Positions 45,982 through 61,530 of a stretch of DNA of 64,000 bases are shown piece after piece. The notes beneath the pieces were generated by a model. It was not told where the DNA came from, did no database searches, and worked only from the letters and a program-made list of their open reading frames with translations. Positions within the stretch are counted from its first letter, which is position 1; each line of letters begins with the position of its first letter. The position numbers and the translations under genes are program-made. Source of the DNA: Physcomitrium patens (Eukaryota > Streptophyta > Bryopsida > Funariales > Funariaceae); NCBI RefSeq assembly GCF_000002425.4, contig NC_037269.1, positions 6,507,041-6,571,040 on the forward strand, written 5' to 3'.

Positions 45982-46335
45982 CTAATTTGACTCAGGTTCA
46001 TAATTGATCCTCTTTGGATATCAACTCTTAGGTTTCTAAGGTAATTTTTGCTATGAACTACTCTTAACTTCTTTCCAAAGGTGCCTATATTGTTTGTTTT
46101 TTTAATCTTTATTATTTTTTTTATTTATGGTCCTACAAAATAAGTAAAAATTTACTTCACAAAAGGTCAACATTAGCACTTTTAATTTTTCTACCCTTTG
46201 ACTATTATTCATTTTTCCAAGATAATTTGCTACTATATATTTAAAACATAATCTTCATAAATATGATATTTTTTTCACCTTTTCACCTATTAGCTATTTT
46301 ACATTACAACAACGTTTATGTTATTGTTTTAAAAA

Positions 46336-47495
46336 ATAGTATAATATATAAAAATAATATGAAAAGTTATGAGAGTTTGGATTGTAATTAGAAATAAAAT
46401 AAAAACAAAATAAAAACAGAAGATATAGGTTTTCTTGGTAAAAAGTATAGAAGGTCTTTGATATCAAAGACATACTATTTTGACTTCTAGTACATTATAT
46501 GTAAGAAGGATGGACTTCAAGATGTTGTCTCGGACCACTTTGGAGTTTAGGACCACTTCAGGACCACTTCAAAACCACTTTAGGTGATCAATTTGAGGAA
46601 AGAAAATCCATTCAAGGCATAGCAATCCATTCAAGTTTGAAGGTTGGATTGAAAATTTTTGTATTTTGGACTACAATTAAAATAAAAAAAATGTGTGATT
46701 TGGATTTAGAAGGAAGAAGATATGGTTGTTAGAAGTTAGGGTGTGAATTCTAGACATACTGTGACTCTTTGAAGGATAGAGAGAGTTTAAAAAAGGATTT
46801 GAGTAATCAAAAAGTGAAATTTGTAAATAGACTTAAAGTACTACACTTTTTATGAAAGAATTGATATATTCCGATCTAAAACATAGGAGTGAGAGCTATT
46901 GAAAGATAGAGTTTAAAACTGGATTTTGTAAGTAAGTTGTTTTTAATGGAGGTTTTGATTTGAGCCATTTCTTGAGATTTTGGACGAATATTTGGCTAAA
47001 AATTTTCATAAGTGTAGGTGATTGTGTTGAAAAAATGTATATGAAAAATTTATGGCATTTGAGCATTGGATTTTTGAGATATGGTGGTTTTAGTGCGAAG
47101 ATGCTAAGAAATTGGCATGTTTATCACATGCTAGAAATTAGATGATATTTAAAGATCTATAATAAATTTGTGGTCAATTTTTTTTGTAGAAAAATTCAAG
47201 ATTATAAGCTTACTTCTAGTAAATCTTTAATTGAATTAGATATTTAGATTGATAATAATTGAATGAAATATATTTGAGAGGAATCTCTATAGAAGTAAAA
47301 GTGATATAAAGATAATTAGTCATGTTCTTGGAAACTCTTGTACATCCTAGACTTGTATATTTAATGAAATTTTTTTCTTAAAGAAATCTCATTATCAAGT
47401 CTTGTATTTCAAAAACTTATAACTTGTTTGAGTAATTAGTGGCAACCGGAGGCCTAGTGCTTTCTTGAGGCAAACTCTTATTACTTCAACAACGT
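46336..47495 (+). repeat. Dispersed repeat R1, copy 3
   Basis: It begins 'agtataatatataaaaataatatgaa' and ends '..ggcctagtgctttcttgaggcaaactct', the same ends as the copy at 19,505-20,600. It contains no convincing frame; the 61-codon frame at 46,960 is AT-driven. It directly adjoins a truncated family A copy. Confidence 0.65.
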
Positions 47496-47499
47496 ATTC

Positions 47500-49877
47500 T
47501 TCAAGTAAGTCACAACTTTCCAATGGCAGGACATTTTGGATTTAAAAAGACCTTGAAATAAATATCAAGAGATTTTTGATGGCTACAGATATGGAAGGCT
47601 GTAAAAGGCTTTGTATAGTTATGTGATGTTTATTCAAGATCAAAAATTCCTTGTCATCAATCTTATGGATTTCTTCAGCTATTATTTATTCCAAAACAAC
47701 CATGGTCTTTTGTATCTATGGATTTTATCATAGATCTTGCAATCTCAAGTTTGTATGATTTTATATTTGTGATGGTAGATTGTTTTACCAAGATGGTGCA
47801 TTTTGTACCATATATAAATCTATTACAGGTGAAGAAATAGCCAAGCTTTTCCTTGATAATATCTATCAATATCATGGATTGCTTAAGGATATTATATTGG
47901 ATAAGGAGATTCAATTCATGTCAAGATTTTGGAGAATCCTTTTCAAGATTTTAAAGGTGGACATAAAGCTTTTTTCAGCCTTTCATCCTCAAATTGATGG
48001 ACAAATGGAGTACAAAAATCAAGTCTTGGAGAAATATTTTAGGTATACTATCAATTATCAATAAGACGATTAAACAACCCTCTTACTATTGGCAAAATTT
48101 GCTTATAATAATACAATGCATTCTTCTATGCAACAAACATCTTTTTTTATCAATTATGGTTATCATTGACAACTTGATACTTTTGAATTTTCAAAAGTTG
48201 ATAATCTTATGACAGAAAATTTGATAAATTATTTGTGAGAGCTATATGCAATAATAAAGTTGTAATTAAAAGAAGCTCGAGAATGATAAAAGATCAATGT
48301 AGATGTCTATTAGAGAGAACAACCACAATTCAATGTGGGTGACAAGGTATGATTACTTTGTTGCAATATTAAGACTACTTGTCCCTATGACAAGTTGGAC
48401 TATTATAGGCTTGGGCCTTTTTCTTATTTTCAAATAAATCAATTCAATTGCATATCAATTGCATCTCTCTAAATCAATGAAGATCCATTGTGTATTCTAC
48501 ATATCTCTTCTTAAATCATATAAGATAGTGAATATACCAAGAAAAAGATAGATGCCACCTCCTTCTATAGAAGTAGACAATAATAAAGAATTTGGAGTAA
48601 AAGAAGTTTTATATTCAAGGTGGTGCCAAAATAAATTGAAACATCTTATTCATTGGCTAGAATATGATATTAGTAAATGCACATGGGAGCCAACAAATAA
48701 TCTTGTAGATATAGCAAAGAAGGTGGAGGCTTTTCATTGACAACATCTATCAAAACAAAGATGAAGATCTTTCCTATAAAAAAACAGGATCTAAATAAGA
48801 TAACATTCTACTTTCTATCCTTGTTTGTAGCTTCTTTGTATTTGTGACAATAAAGAGATTGAGAACCAATAATGAGTGGATTTGATTCAAGAATCTTTAT
48901 TTGCTAACTTGCTGAACGAGACATTGTAATTGTTACAACCTTCAAGATAATGCAATTGAGATGAAGATCTTCAAGAACAACATGTTCTTTTTTGAATAGA
49001 TGGTGAGATACAATGCATTTAGTATCACAACCTTGGAAGAAACTTCTAGTGTTTGATAATTTTACTAAAGGTAGGAACAACTCTTGATGATGTCTCAAAT
49101 ATTTTATTTGAAAGAAGTTATAAAATCTTCAACAATGATAAAATAATCGAGTTGGCTTTCCGCCTTGATATAAGATAATATCAATGGTTGAAAGGCCCTA
49201 TCAACTATTTTCAAAGAAAACAAAGATCAAAATATGTGGCAAACACAATTTGCCATATCTTTGATTTCTTCAATATATAATGACCGCTTCTTGTAGAATT
49301 CTTTTATAGAAGGAAAAATAATGTCATGAACATACATATTTATCTTAAAAATTACCTATATGATTAGATAGAAGTAAGAAAAAGTAGGTTGATTTCATAA
49401 TATCTTCCATAAGAGCTTCTTAGAAGCTTCATAGATACTGCTTTTAGGTTAGAAACTTTGTCATAGATACTGCTTTAATTTTATAGGTATCCATAGTTGA
49501 CTTTTAGGTTAGAAACTTTGTCAACAAGTTAGCTATGTGCCACACATGTTGGTAGCTTGAAGAATAAGCTAATTATATAGCACTCATATAAAAAAATTAC
49601 CTTATAAGGTAAGGCATATATCCTCCAAAGTCAACACATATTAGAGGTCCTTATGAACATTACTATATAGCTTTTAGTTAGATAGTATATATAGAGGCAA
49701 GAGTAAAGTCCTCTTTATTCTTGTCAATTTCTTTCTTGCTTCTACTCTAGTTTTAAGAATCTCTAATTTCTTGTCTTTTGGCAATAGCCATTCCAGTTTC
49801 TTTTTAATATATATACTTCTTTATTTTTATTTTGTTTTACTTGTTTATTTACTTTCATTAAGTTATTATTCTTGAAA
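47500..49877 (+). mobile_element. Gypsy family A copy, 5'-truncated, old
   Basis: It starts inside the integrase zinc-binding region (counterpart of 35,066). It continues through the integrase core (about 47,700-48,060), C-terminal region, chromodomain-like segment (about 48,580-48,740) and tail, and ends with an LTR at 49,322-49,877. Heavily broken, with many breaks. Like the 9,764 copy, it lacks everything upstream of integrase. Confidence 0.85.
49322..49877 (+). repeat. 3' LTR of the 47.5 kb family A copy
   Basis: It starts TGTCATGAACAT and carries the family LTR blocks. A 40-50 bp segment ('gatactgctttt..aggttagaaactttgtca') is duplicated near 49,434-49,520, unlike the other LTRs. Confidence 0.75.
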
Positions 49878-52800
49878 CTCTAATATTATCCACTCTTTGT
49901 ATTACTCATGGTGCCTCATTTGAATGTTATGTTGTTCACTTTTCTTTTTTGGTGTTTTTTTTGTACAATAATTTTACCTCATATTATGGTTTGAACCGGT
50001 CATGATTATCAAATTTTTTGAATGCTTTGTTTCATGGTGCCATCTTATTGAATCCACTTTATGAAATGGATGTATTTGACTTTTATTTGGCCTTCACATT
50101 CAAGGTGCTCCACAATTATGAGAAATCCTACCATAGTCTTGAGAAGCTTCAAAAACTTAAATAATGGTTCCACCACCTAATTTTACAACCTTACTAAAAA
50201 TATATATTATCACTCATTATTAATGTGAAGAATGTGGAATCACTATTTAAAAAAGATAAATGATTCATTATTATAGCTCTATATATCAATTTTTGCATCC
50301 TATGGCTTAGAAATTTTTATTTAATCTTATCACTTTGTTTTAGGGCATGGCAATTCTTCACTTACAATACGTGCTTCTATTATCTTTTGGTACTTTTGTA
50401 TTTTATTAGGTATTTTCTAATATTTAACTTAGGAGTATTATAGTGCATATGATCTTAAATTATAATTTTTTTCTACTTTATTTGATGATGGAAGAAGAAG
50501 CCACAATTGAGTAACAGCAATAAACTTGTTATTTTATTTTCCACCTGCTCAAAGTGGTTAGATGTTGTCTTAGACCTTAATCAAATCCTTTGATAATGCA
50601 TAAAAAAATTTAAGGTTTCAAGCACTTCATTTTAATACAATGAAATTCAAGGTAACTATTTTTTGTTTATTTCTACTATTATAGAAGCTAAGAGAGTATT
50701 CATCCACCTTGATTTGAATAAATTTATCATGGATTTAAGGAAGATTGTATACATCAAAATTTGGTCTTTAATATAAAAGAACATTGTGGATGAAATTTAT
50801 ATATATTTATTTAAAGAATATATATTTTTTATTAGAATTTTTAGCCAAAAATCTTATGACAAGATTTGGATGAGCAAGAATGTGGAGTTGTAATTTCTTA
50901 GATAAAATAAGCCTATATTATTGAAGACCTTAAACAAATTCTTATAGACAAAGTTTAACAACAAATACACATAGTCAATTACCGACCTTCTAGACAACAG
51001 TCTAAAAAAGTATATATTGAATCCTTCTATTAATTGTGTATATCCTAGATTATGGTTTATTTGGCAAAATTCACAAATAAAGACAATTATTTGTGTCGTG
51101 AATTAAAAGTCCTATCCTAAGAAGATCCATGAAAGCATGGATAATAGAAAGTATATTGCTTCTCATCAAATAAGATGGAAGCCTTTAGTAATTAAAGATC
51201 CTGAATACATGTATATAATGACAACCATTAAATCTTCTATATCAAAATTAGAATATTTGTATATTAAATGATGCCATGACATTGACAATAATTCAATTGT
51301 GTTATCTTAAATATTGTCTATGGTATCTATTTTTGTAAATAAAATATAATTGACTTATTTAATATCTATCTTATACTTGTATATCAAAAAATTTAAATAT
51401 TTTTGTCTCTAATATTAATATTATTAAGTTACTAATATTTGATGATTTTTAAATTATCTATCTTCTTTGCCACGACCTCTTATAATTATTATCTTACACT
51501 ATAGAGTGAAGTAATGAGGTTGACAAATTTATTGCTTTAAAATTTTTTTTATTTAGTAGTTTTTTATGGATATATTTTAAGCATCTCAACTTTTTTTTTT
51601 ATTATTATTAATGTGGCATTTGCAATGAACTATAATAAAGATTTTTTGGAAGATGGAATTATTGACAATCCTCCAATTGGAGACAATTTCTCATTCTTGT
51701 ACCTCCTCCCCTCTTTTCTATTGAGAAAAATAAAGAAGATACCTTCTTGAAATGTAAGCTTGTCATTTCCAATGAATAGCTCTATATATGATAGAGATGC
51801 TCTAATTTGGGAACTATATCTAAGTCATTCAATTATAATTATGTATATTTTATAAAAATTAATCTATAAATGAAATATGATAGATTCTAAAGTTTTTAGT
51901 ATGGATGGTCACTTATATGTGATTCAAACTTCTTACAAGAGAGTATCAATATAAATAATAAGAATTAGAAGTTCTATTGGGAATATCCTACTTCTAAAGC
52001 ACCTCAAAGATCATTATTAAGAAATAAAATCAATTGCATTTATTTGCTTGTGTAATAGTTAGAGGTATCCTAATATATATCAACATCACAAGTTACTCAC
52101 TGAAAAACCTTTGTCACGAGGGTATTGTCTAAGAGATGAGATAATAAAAATTGAAAAGAAACAAGAAGTAGATTCAATTTTTGCAAATAATACACGAATT
52201 CAATTTAATAGTGAAGGTATATTAGATAGAATATGTTGGTTCAATCACATTTATTTTTAGTTATACTAATATCTCATCTTTCCAAGATTGATTATTTTTC
52301 TTTGTAGATCCATTCAACATGGACTTAATACAATATCAATTCTATTTTAAATAGAATCTTTTATTTAATGGTGTATTCTATTGTATACTTTGAAGATGTC
52401 AACAAATATAGCAAATGGATATATACCAATATGGAAAATGGATACACACAAATGTGAGATACATCAATTTGTTATATTTTTTTATATTGATAAAGTGGCA
52501 TGCCAAATTATAAATATTATCTATTTAACAATATTGTGGAAAGTCTCAAAGAGTACATATAGTTTCATTTTAATGAATATAATATTATATAAAGTATTCC
52601 ATCACATGAATTTTTAAGACTTAAGATAGATATGGTTGATTGAGCTATAGGCCTTAAACTTATGAATTCCAATGTAATAATAATTTAATATATATTATTT
52701 TTAATAGAAAGCTATTAGTCATAGAACCTTCACCTTTGACCTCATAGTTGCTCTAAAGAAGGAGGGCTATAAGAATGTAGCAAAAAGTAAAAGGACTAAA

Positions 52801-55800
52801 AGAATGTTTATTGAAGATATAAAGATCAAGGATCTTGCATACGATAGGGATCATGTATATAGGTCTACTCTTGATCTTTCAAAAAAATTAGAATTTAAGG
52901 GCCAATATCTTAATATTATGATGACTTCATAGATAAATAAACTAGATATGTGGATTAAAATAACATACAAATTTTTGTACATAGAACAAAATACAAATGT
53001 AACTATTAATAGTTATCATCGATTTATAGAATAATGAAAAGTTTTGAAAAAAAAAAACTTTGTTATTAAAGAGATTAGATTGGTTGGTGTAAATGCTCAT
53101 TAAAGACCTTGTTAGAAATTATTAGTATATTAATCTACTAAAAAAGCATGGTTATATTTGTAATAAATATTGAGATGATTTCATCAACAATATGGTGGTG
53201 AAGAGAAAAACCATCAATTATAAAGACATTAGGCTTTTATGTATAGCAAGTCAAGTTATTATTTGTTTTGAGTGCAACTATGGTCTAATTGTGCAATATT
53301 TTGTTTATAATGCAAATACGAAATGGGCATCTTCTACATGTGCTATGGCCTTTTAAGAATATAAGTGCTAATATATATATTTCAAGTTTTACAAGTTGCA
53401 AACGAAATAAATGATAAAAAATTTGTTAAAGTTTGTAAGTATATTTATGACTCTTTGCAAAGAGGGACATAGATCATTTCAACAATCCTAAATCAAGTTA
53501 AAAATCTTATTTATTTTCCAAATATATACAATAAAGGCACAAAAGATTATAAAGAAAAAAAATATAATATCATGAATGGAATAAAATCTATAGTTTTTAA
53601 ATTTAATTCTAAGTAAGAAAAAGTTGGCTGTAGATTATTTGTCAAGGATTTATAAAAAAATCACAATTAATCTATTTTAAATAGATCATATTATTTCAAG
53701 GTTAGAAAAAATTGAATATCAATTATTAGAACTGAAAGAACAATCAAAAGATATATAATTTCACTCTTTTGATAATTAAATTATATTAGTTCATGATTGG
53801 ATATTTTTATACAAAGAAAAAAATATTTGGTAGAAAACACCTTATAAAAAAAATAGTAATATAAAATTTTATTTCTTGGATTTTTTCTATACATATAAAT
53901 CATAATAATATAAAATTTATTTTTAAAAATCATATGTATTTTGAATTTTTTTAAAAATGTGTATTTTTTAATTTCATATTGCACAAATATGTATAGATTT
54001 TTTCCTAAGAAATAATCAAGTAAAAATCATTATTGTTTTACAAGCCATATTTTATGTGCTAGAATTCTTATTCCTAGTCTTTTAAGGCAATACAATTTCT
54101 TGGCATGATTATAATATTTACATACAGTACAAATTCAAGTGCACAAATCCTACCTCAATAAATCTCTAATTAAATGCCTTACATCACTGAAAACTAATTC
54201 AAATTACAATGCATTGTACCCATTAGCACTACATAAAAAATACATTTCAACATGTTATATTAGGTTTTTTTACTAAAGAAAAAAACAAACCAATAAGATT
54301 AGATTCATCATTAGAAAGAACAACTTAATTGATAAAATTATATTAAGTCAATGTTACAATTTAATGTAAATTAATTATTCATAATTTTTCTTCAATTTTT
54401 TTAAATATTTTTTTATAAATAATTAATATCTGCTATCAATCAATGCATACAATGAACAAGATATACTTTAAGCATATAGTTAATTTCAATTGTACTTATC
54501 CAATTGGATATAAAATCATACTACAATGACACCTTCAACTCAATTAATCACTTAATACATTCAAATACAAGTAATAAGATTAATTCAATGATAAAAAAAT
54601 CTAATTGAATTGCACATCAATTGGTTAAACAAAACATACATTAATAATATAAATAACCTTAGAATTTTTTAATATATTCAAGAAAATTTAATTAAGTACA
54701 TAATTCAAATATCATCATTTATACTAAATCCACACATGGCCATCTTAGCAGGAATCACTCTTCATCCTAAGTAGTGCTAATTTAATTCACAAAAAATTCT
54801 TCTTATAATGTGATTTGATAATAGATCCAACATAAAATCAATCCAAAATTAGATAAAATTGGTTTAAATTAATTTCAATTAGTTTTAAAAATTATTCTAA
54901 ACATGATTTTGAAGTAAAACTTATTTTTTAGTATTAACAATCTATTAATACTTTTATTCTTTAAGAAGAATCAAGAAATTATGGAATAGTTAAATAATAT
55001 AAATTTATAAAAATATTTTAAAATTTGAATGTCATATAATAATGCATGTAAAATTTGTTAGATTGATCTTAAGTTAGAATTAGAAAAATAAAAATAATCA
55101 TGAATCATAATCATTATGTACTATGAACAATATAATAACAAAACCTTGTTTAATATCAAGGTTTCAAAAAATTATATGACTTAAATGAAACTCACTATCA
55201 AATGAGACTTTAGACTTTTATTTTTTAGATATAAGTTTTAAAGTTAATTGATTTATAATGTAGTTTATTTTATTTTAAATTAATTTTAATAATAATCTTA
55301 AAATAACATATTATTCTATTATAATTTTTTTAATATATGCATTATCGAATTTTCTACAAAAAAACAATTACCATAAAGTACAAACATCCACCAATAATAC
55401 AAATATAAATCTTTAAATAATGAGAACTCTTTTTATATTAAAAATTTACAATTAGGTGTAGGCTTATTGAAAGTTTTTCCATAGATCTTCAAATATATAT
55501 TTAATTCAAAATTTAAAGATACAAGTTGAGCATAGATTCATCCACAAAAAATAAACAGCAAATAAACACTTCATAAACTTTAAATGTTCATTTTTAACAA
55601 ATAATTAAGATGAATAAGATATGCCTAGATTGTTTTTATACAATATCTTAAAACATCTTAAAATTCGAGTGGACACTTACATGGTTTGATAAATATTTGA
55701 GGATACTAATCAAATTCAAAATTCTATATCATTACAACATAAAATCTTTATATTTTATCAAAATTGATAATTTATAAATGAAAAGGTATAAGATGTATGT

Positions 55801-57250
55801 TTGTCATATATACTACTATTTCTACATAGATTTGTATTAAATTTATATTTTCAAATCTTTTTACAATTTTTTGTCATTTTTAATTATAATACATGGCAAT
55901 TTTTTATTTTTTTCAAAGTATTAAATTATTGTTTGCCAAACATGTTTCCTATTATTATTATGAGGCTTGCAAGATAATACAAAGAATGTTTAGATGTTAG
56001 TAAACTAACCTATTAAGTATTTAGTATTGCTCTTCTTAAAATATTTATTTTTTATTTTAAAAGAACATAGGGTAATTTATCATAGTACAATGTTCATTAT
56101 TAATTTATTAAAGGAGGCTTCTATTTCCATCTTTTTATAGCCTAAAATTAAAAGATATATTTTTATTATATTTTATATATTTAAAAATAATTTATTATTT
56201 CTTTAAGATTTAATTTTAATTTTTCTTAAAATGAAAATAATTATTGTATCACAAATAATTGAATAATCTAAATTTTTGATAAACAACCTCTAAATAATTA
56301 TTAGAATATTAAAACATAATATTTTATACATTAAATATAATAACAATAAAACATTCTTTTTGTTTTTTTAAAATAACTTGCCAAAGTTTGTTGTTAAAAT
56401 AGATTTTTTTTTAATAAAATCAACATAATTGTATTTTTATTACTTTTAATTAATGATAGTAAGAACATTGTTATTTTATACTATTGTCGTATATAAAGGC
56501 CTTATGTAGAATATGAGGCCTTATAGCCATTATTTTCATGTGAATATTGATTATAATTCTAAATTAAGAATGATTTTTGTGATTAATGACAAACAATAAG
56601 TACATATTTCTATGCATATTAGATTGTGGAAATTCATAAAATTAATGTACTATAACTCTATGTAAATACTACTATAAGTTTTATAATGAATTAATAACAA
56701 AATATTTTAAGTTACTTTATCCTACAAACTTTGTTAGAAAAAGAATCATTAATTTTAGTTAAATACTAAAGTCTAAACTTTTGAAGCTTTTGTAGTGTAA
56801 ACCTTGGATGGCTAGAATTTTAAACAAATGATATTAAACATTTATTGATATGGCTATTATACATGATCTTATGTAAATATTTTTAAAAATCTTAAAAATT
56901 AAATGGCTTGTAAAAAGATATAAAGGCGAAATTATAAATACAATCCATAATATGTGCTTAAGTTAAAAAATATGTCTTAAAATCATTAATTCCAAATATA
57001 AAAACTAATTTAAAATACTTGCAAGATTTTACAAATTGTTATTTTTGGATGTATCTAGAAGCCATTTATGGTTTTTTTTATAAATATAAATTTTTAAAGT
57101 CTCAATTGCTTAAAGAAACACCCATTCTTACTGAATTTGATAGAAGCATGGCAAAACTTCAATAATATTAGAAATAGAGAGTCTTTTGTGCCTTTGATAG
57201 GACTTTGTTTAAATTCTACCTATAAGTGGTAAAACTACACCTACTTGGCT
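49878..57250. other. Very AT-rich region without a supported gene
   Basis: I find no convincing coding frame on either strand. Open frames of up to 78 codons (52,381-52,617) are Ile/Asn/Lys/Phe-rich and look like chance in AT-rich DNA. Parts of 50,460-53,640 read intermittently protein-like in the plus strand (for example near 52,740-52,870 and 53,100-53,350) and may be a very old transposon, but I cannot name a family. 54,000-57,250 appears to be plain AT-rich sequence. Confidence 0.5.
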
Positions 57251-60200
57251 TGGTTACATGGTTTTTTTCCAATTAGTATTTTTAACTAATTTGATGATTT
57301 TTTTGGAGAATCTAAAGATATTTTTTGACCATTTGTTTTGTAATAATGAATTAGCAGGATGTATTATATCTTATGGACTTATTTTATGGCTAAATTTGAT
57401 TTGTATAAGATATAAATCTTTAAAAAAATTAAAATTAGAAGGTTTATTTTATCCATGTATTCAAGCCAAATATAGGTATATTTTTTCTTTAATTATATTC
57501 AATATCATTTTATTTTTAGTATTATTGAGATTTTTATTATATTGGTTCTAAATTAACTAAAAAGAATATTCTTTAGAATAATTTATATCTTAAAATTTTA
57601 ATTTTATCAAAATAAAAAATTAATTATGCTTCTTAATACTCCATAACAAAAATTAATAAAATTCTCTAGATATCTTTAAAATAGCCTTCCAAAAACTCTT
57701 AGATATGAGCTTAAAAAATTAAAATGTACAAGACTCAATGCTTGGTCTTGAATTAAAAACTTATAGAAATAAAAGTCTCTTTTATCTATATGGACAACCT
57801 AATCATTTATCCTGATTAGTTTAGGGAATGTTGCTCCATCCACCTTTTGCACCCTTTTCCAATAAAATCTTTCAAGGGAGATGTTTAACCTCCTACCTAA
57901 AGTACCATGTATTGGTAAACATGCATCCACTTTAGTGAGCTTGAGAGAATCTAGTATTAATAATATATAGAATATGTTCAAAGTTTGCTTAATAATACAT
58001 CTTTTAGTTAATTTGTACAACCTTGGAATAATTGAGGAATAAATAAAACAAATAAAAGTCATAAATCACAAAGTTAAAGTTGAGAATAGCTTTAAATACA
58101 AATGATTGTCCATGTTTCTATATTTATTTTACTTTATGAATTTTCTTGAGTTAATTGCATACTTTGATACTCCAATGCTTTTTCTAATTTTAGTCACTAA
58201 TCCTTGTGTTTATCACTCTATGTTCAAACCACAAGAAGGTTTTTAGTTTAAAAAAAAAATTAATAATAAAAATAATATTGGTTGATTATAACACTAGGAA
58301 ATACTGTGGACATTTCTTAAATTCTTGATGTTAACAGATGAATGGTTGCACTGCTAGAAGTACACATAAACTTTAATTGAACTCAGTTAACCCCAAATGT
58401 GTCACAGACCATATATGGCTGATTTAAAATTTTCTAGGATTTTCAAATTATAGCTTAAAAAAAATTCTACATGTTTAATAAATAAAACAATTTCTGGAAG
58501 TAATTTTTTGCATTTTCTTTGGAAGATATGAAAATGAAGAATTTTAAATGTAAAATTTAGAAAGTTCTTAACTAGTTTTATATTAAAGCCTATGAAGTGA
58601 TAGAATTCCAAATCATCCAATTTTGGAAGATTTCTGGTATGGAAATTAAAAAAATTAATGTAAGGAGAAAATATAGTAATTTTCAGAATTCCATAATTTT
58701 ATGTTTGATTGAAAATAGCATTTTTTTGGTGCTGCCTATGTGGATGATGAAATCATTTCAGTTGTCCCATGTTGTAGTTTTTGTCATCACTAGGATTTGA
58801 AGGATTTTGCAAAGATGTTTACAATATTTCTTTTAATTGATTTTTCATTTACCACATATGTGCTTAACACATTAGATGCTTAGGACATTATCAACATTTG
58901 TGTGTGGATGTAAGTGCAAGAAAAAATTTAGCAAAAAAAATCTTAAAAAACTATCTCAAATTAAGCATCTAAGATTATTCTTTAGAATGATTTCTATGAA
59001 TGTAAGAAAATTATGGAAGTCTTGTTACATTTTTAAAAAAAACTCTTAATCTATGATCATTATTTGTGATACTTTTTCTAGTTGTGGTTTCTTACTCAAA
59101 CTCCTACCATAGTAACAATGACTCCTAAAAACATAAATAAAAAATTATACAGAAAGAAAATGCCATGAATTGGGATCAAGTTTTGCATAATATACAACTT
59201 AACTTTCTACAAGTTCAAGAATTCTTTTATCATTTTTCTCAACTACAAAATTATCAATTTTGTTGTAATAAAAAATTTAAATTAATAAATAAAACAAGGT
59301 AATGTGTGTTCTTAGGTTGATGTGAAATGAGCAGCATGTATGTAGAAATGGTCTCATATGTTTATATTTTACAACATAATGATGAGGTTATTTTATTATT
59401 AATTTTTTTAAAAAATAGCATCAAGATTGGATGTTTGAAATCTAAGGCTGTTTGGAGAAGTTAGAAATAAAAATAAAAAATAAAAAATTCGAAGATACAT
59501 TGAAAGTTGTTGTTTGTGTGATGATGAGCCAATGATGCAAGTTTAAGGATTGTAAGTTTGGCTACTATCCTAGAGATGTGACCCTTTCAAGAGACATTTT
59601 GAGGAAGAATGAATGATGGCCCCACTACTCAAAGTAAGTTCATTGCAATCTTTTTTGGTTGTGAGGAGAAAATTTTGAGCCTTCACATACTTGACAAAAG
59701 AAAAGGATGAAGGACCCATTGCTTGAACCATGAAGGCAAGATAGAGCCATTAATATTGTCCAAAGTCTCCCCCTCTCGTACTCCCGTCAACAACTATAGA
59801 TATGCATACTCCATCTATACTACAATTTCTTCATTTTTAATGACATTCATACAAGTTGTGACTTTAATCTTCAAATTGAATAGTTTTAGAATTTTTATAT
59901 ATTTCTTTCATCAGATTTTACAAGGTTTAGTTTAACATGGCCTGCTTGGCTTTCCTCACCGAAATCATCATTGAATGTATCTATCTGCATCTATCTACTC
60001 ATCTATTTATTTATTGATTCATCTATCTATTTATGATCTAACAGCAAATCTTATCTTGTAATGCTTTGTTCCAACCATCCAAGGCAATCAAATTCAAACC
60101 CATACAAAAACTATGATTGCACAAGTACATGGTAGAATGTGGGCTCTATTATAATACTAATGACTATCATTAATTTATCAAGAATTAGCTTTTATTTTAT

Positions 60201-61530
60201 TTTTTTAAAATTTTAAAAAATCTCATCATTCAAAGTAATCTAGCTAGACCTTTTTATTATTGAATCATTTAATAAAAAAAACTTTTTATAAAGCAAAAAA
60301 TATATATAATTTATATAATTTGATTGATTGAACCAACAATTATTTTAACTATATATATATATTATGAATTGGTCATACTAAGTAGATATTCAAAAGTGCT
60401 AATGTAAATTCCATTAAATTTATATTTTCATGATTATCATTTAAGATTTAAAATAAATAAAGTAACCATTTATTTACTATTTTATTTTAAAAAAATTTTA
60501 TTTGGATATTTTAACTTAAATTGTCTCATTTAAGATTGATTACAATAATAATGGCACTTTTAAGTGTCTATGGAGTGCTATCTATATAGGTAATGAAATA
60601 ATAATAAAAGTGAATTTATATTATTATTATTAAAGGTTGTTAGAAAAATAATAAAGCTTAAAAAATTTATAGCTATGATGAAGCTACTATTTGATGAGGT
60701 AAAGTCCTAGTGTATATAAGGTCTATTTGCTAATAATTTTTGGTACATAGTGTCCATGTATTGTTTTAAGAGAGTCCATCATCATGCCTAGTAATGTCCA
60801 CCTATCATGTCCATCTATTATCATCATATCCATCTACCATGGACATATTCTCAATGATATACAAATAGGTTATACATCCTTTGAATAGTATTTAGGACAA
60901 TAGCACACCTTTTGCCACATAATCATTGCTAGATTACTATCAAAATGATGTTGATTCCTTTAAAAAATGGCATATAAATCTATTGCATTCTATTAATCCT
61001 CTTCTCCCTTCCTTCTTCCTTCCAAATTAGTTAATCAAAGTGTATTAATATTTTGGTGCATAATTTGTTTTAATAGATGGAATACTAATAGTTTTTTAAT
61101 AATTTTTTGGATTTATCTAGTTAGATTTATTTTATTCTTTTTGATTTTTTTTTGTTTGATAAGTTCTTTGTGATGCTCAAATTAATGTGATGAATCAAGT
61201 AGGTTCTCTTACAAAGATCCTACTATAAAATGATGATAATTAATATTTAATTTTCCAATATGCCAATGATATTAATTATATTTTAAAGTAACAATATCTA
61301 CTCTACAATATCAAGAAAATATAATCTATAAATTTTTCTTTATCATTAAATTAACAAGATTAAATCTAATATAGAAAAAAATAGCTAATAGCATTGCAAT
61401 AATTTTATTTTTTTTAAGTTTATTGTTCCAAAAAGTAATGAAGGTATATAATATAGAAAAGACTTATAAATACTTAGCGTAGATTTTACTAAAGTTTAAA
61501 ATTTTTAATCCTTATTTATTATATAAAAAT
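57251..61530. other. AT-rich region, little visible
   Basis: The 97-codon frame at 57,258-57,551 is hydrophobic and AT-driven, with no recognisable signal. A minus-strand stretch near 57,925-57,800 (DACLPIHGTLGRRLNISLER) is less AT-rich and might be an old exon. Degenerate 'atctatct' repeats lie at about 59,970-60,040, and 'tccatctatcat' repeats at about 60,775-60,845. Otherwise I see nothing. Confidence 0.45.
59965..60045. repeat. Degenerate (ATCT)n / (ATTT)n tract
   Basis: Imperfect tetranucleotide units (atct, atctg, attt) over about 80 bp. Confidence 0.7.

Noticed and set aside
52381-53984. Short frames of 67-78 codons taken as possible genes
   Set aside because: Composition is Ile/Lys/Asn/Tyr-driven, there are no splice or promoter signals, and neighbouring frames look alike.
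57258-57551. 97-codon hydrophobic frame, possible small membrane protein
   Set aside because: The Phe/Leu/Ile richness is what AT-rich random DNA gives. There is no context or second line of evidence.
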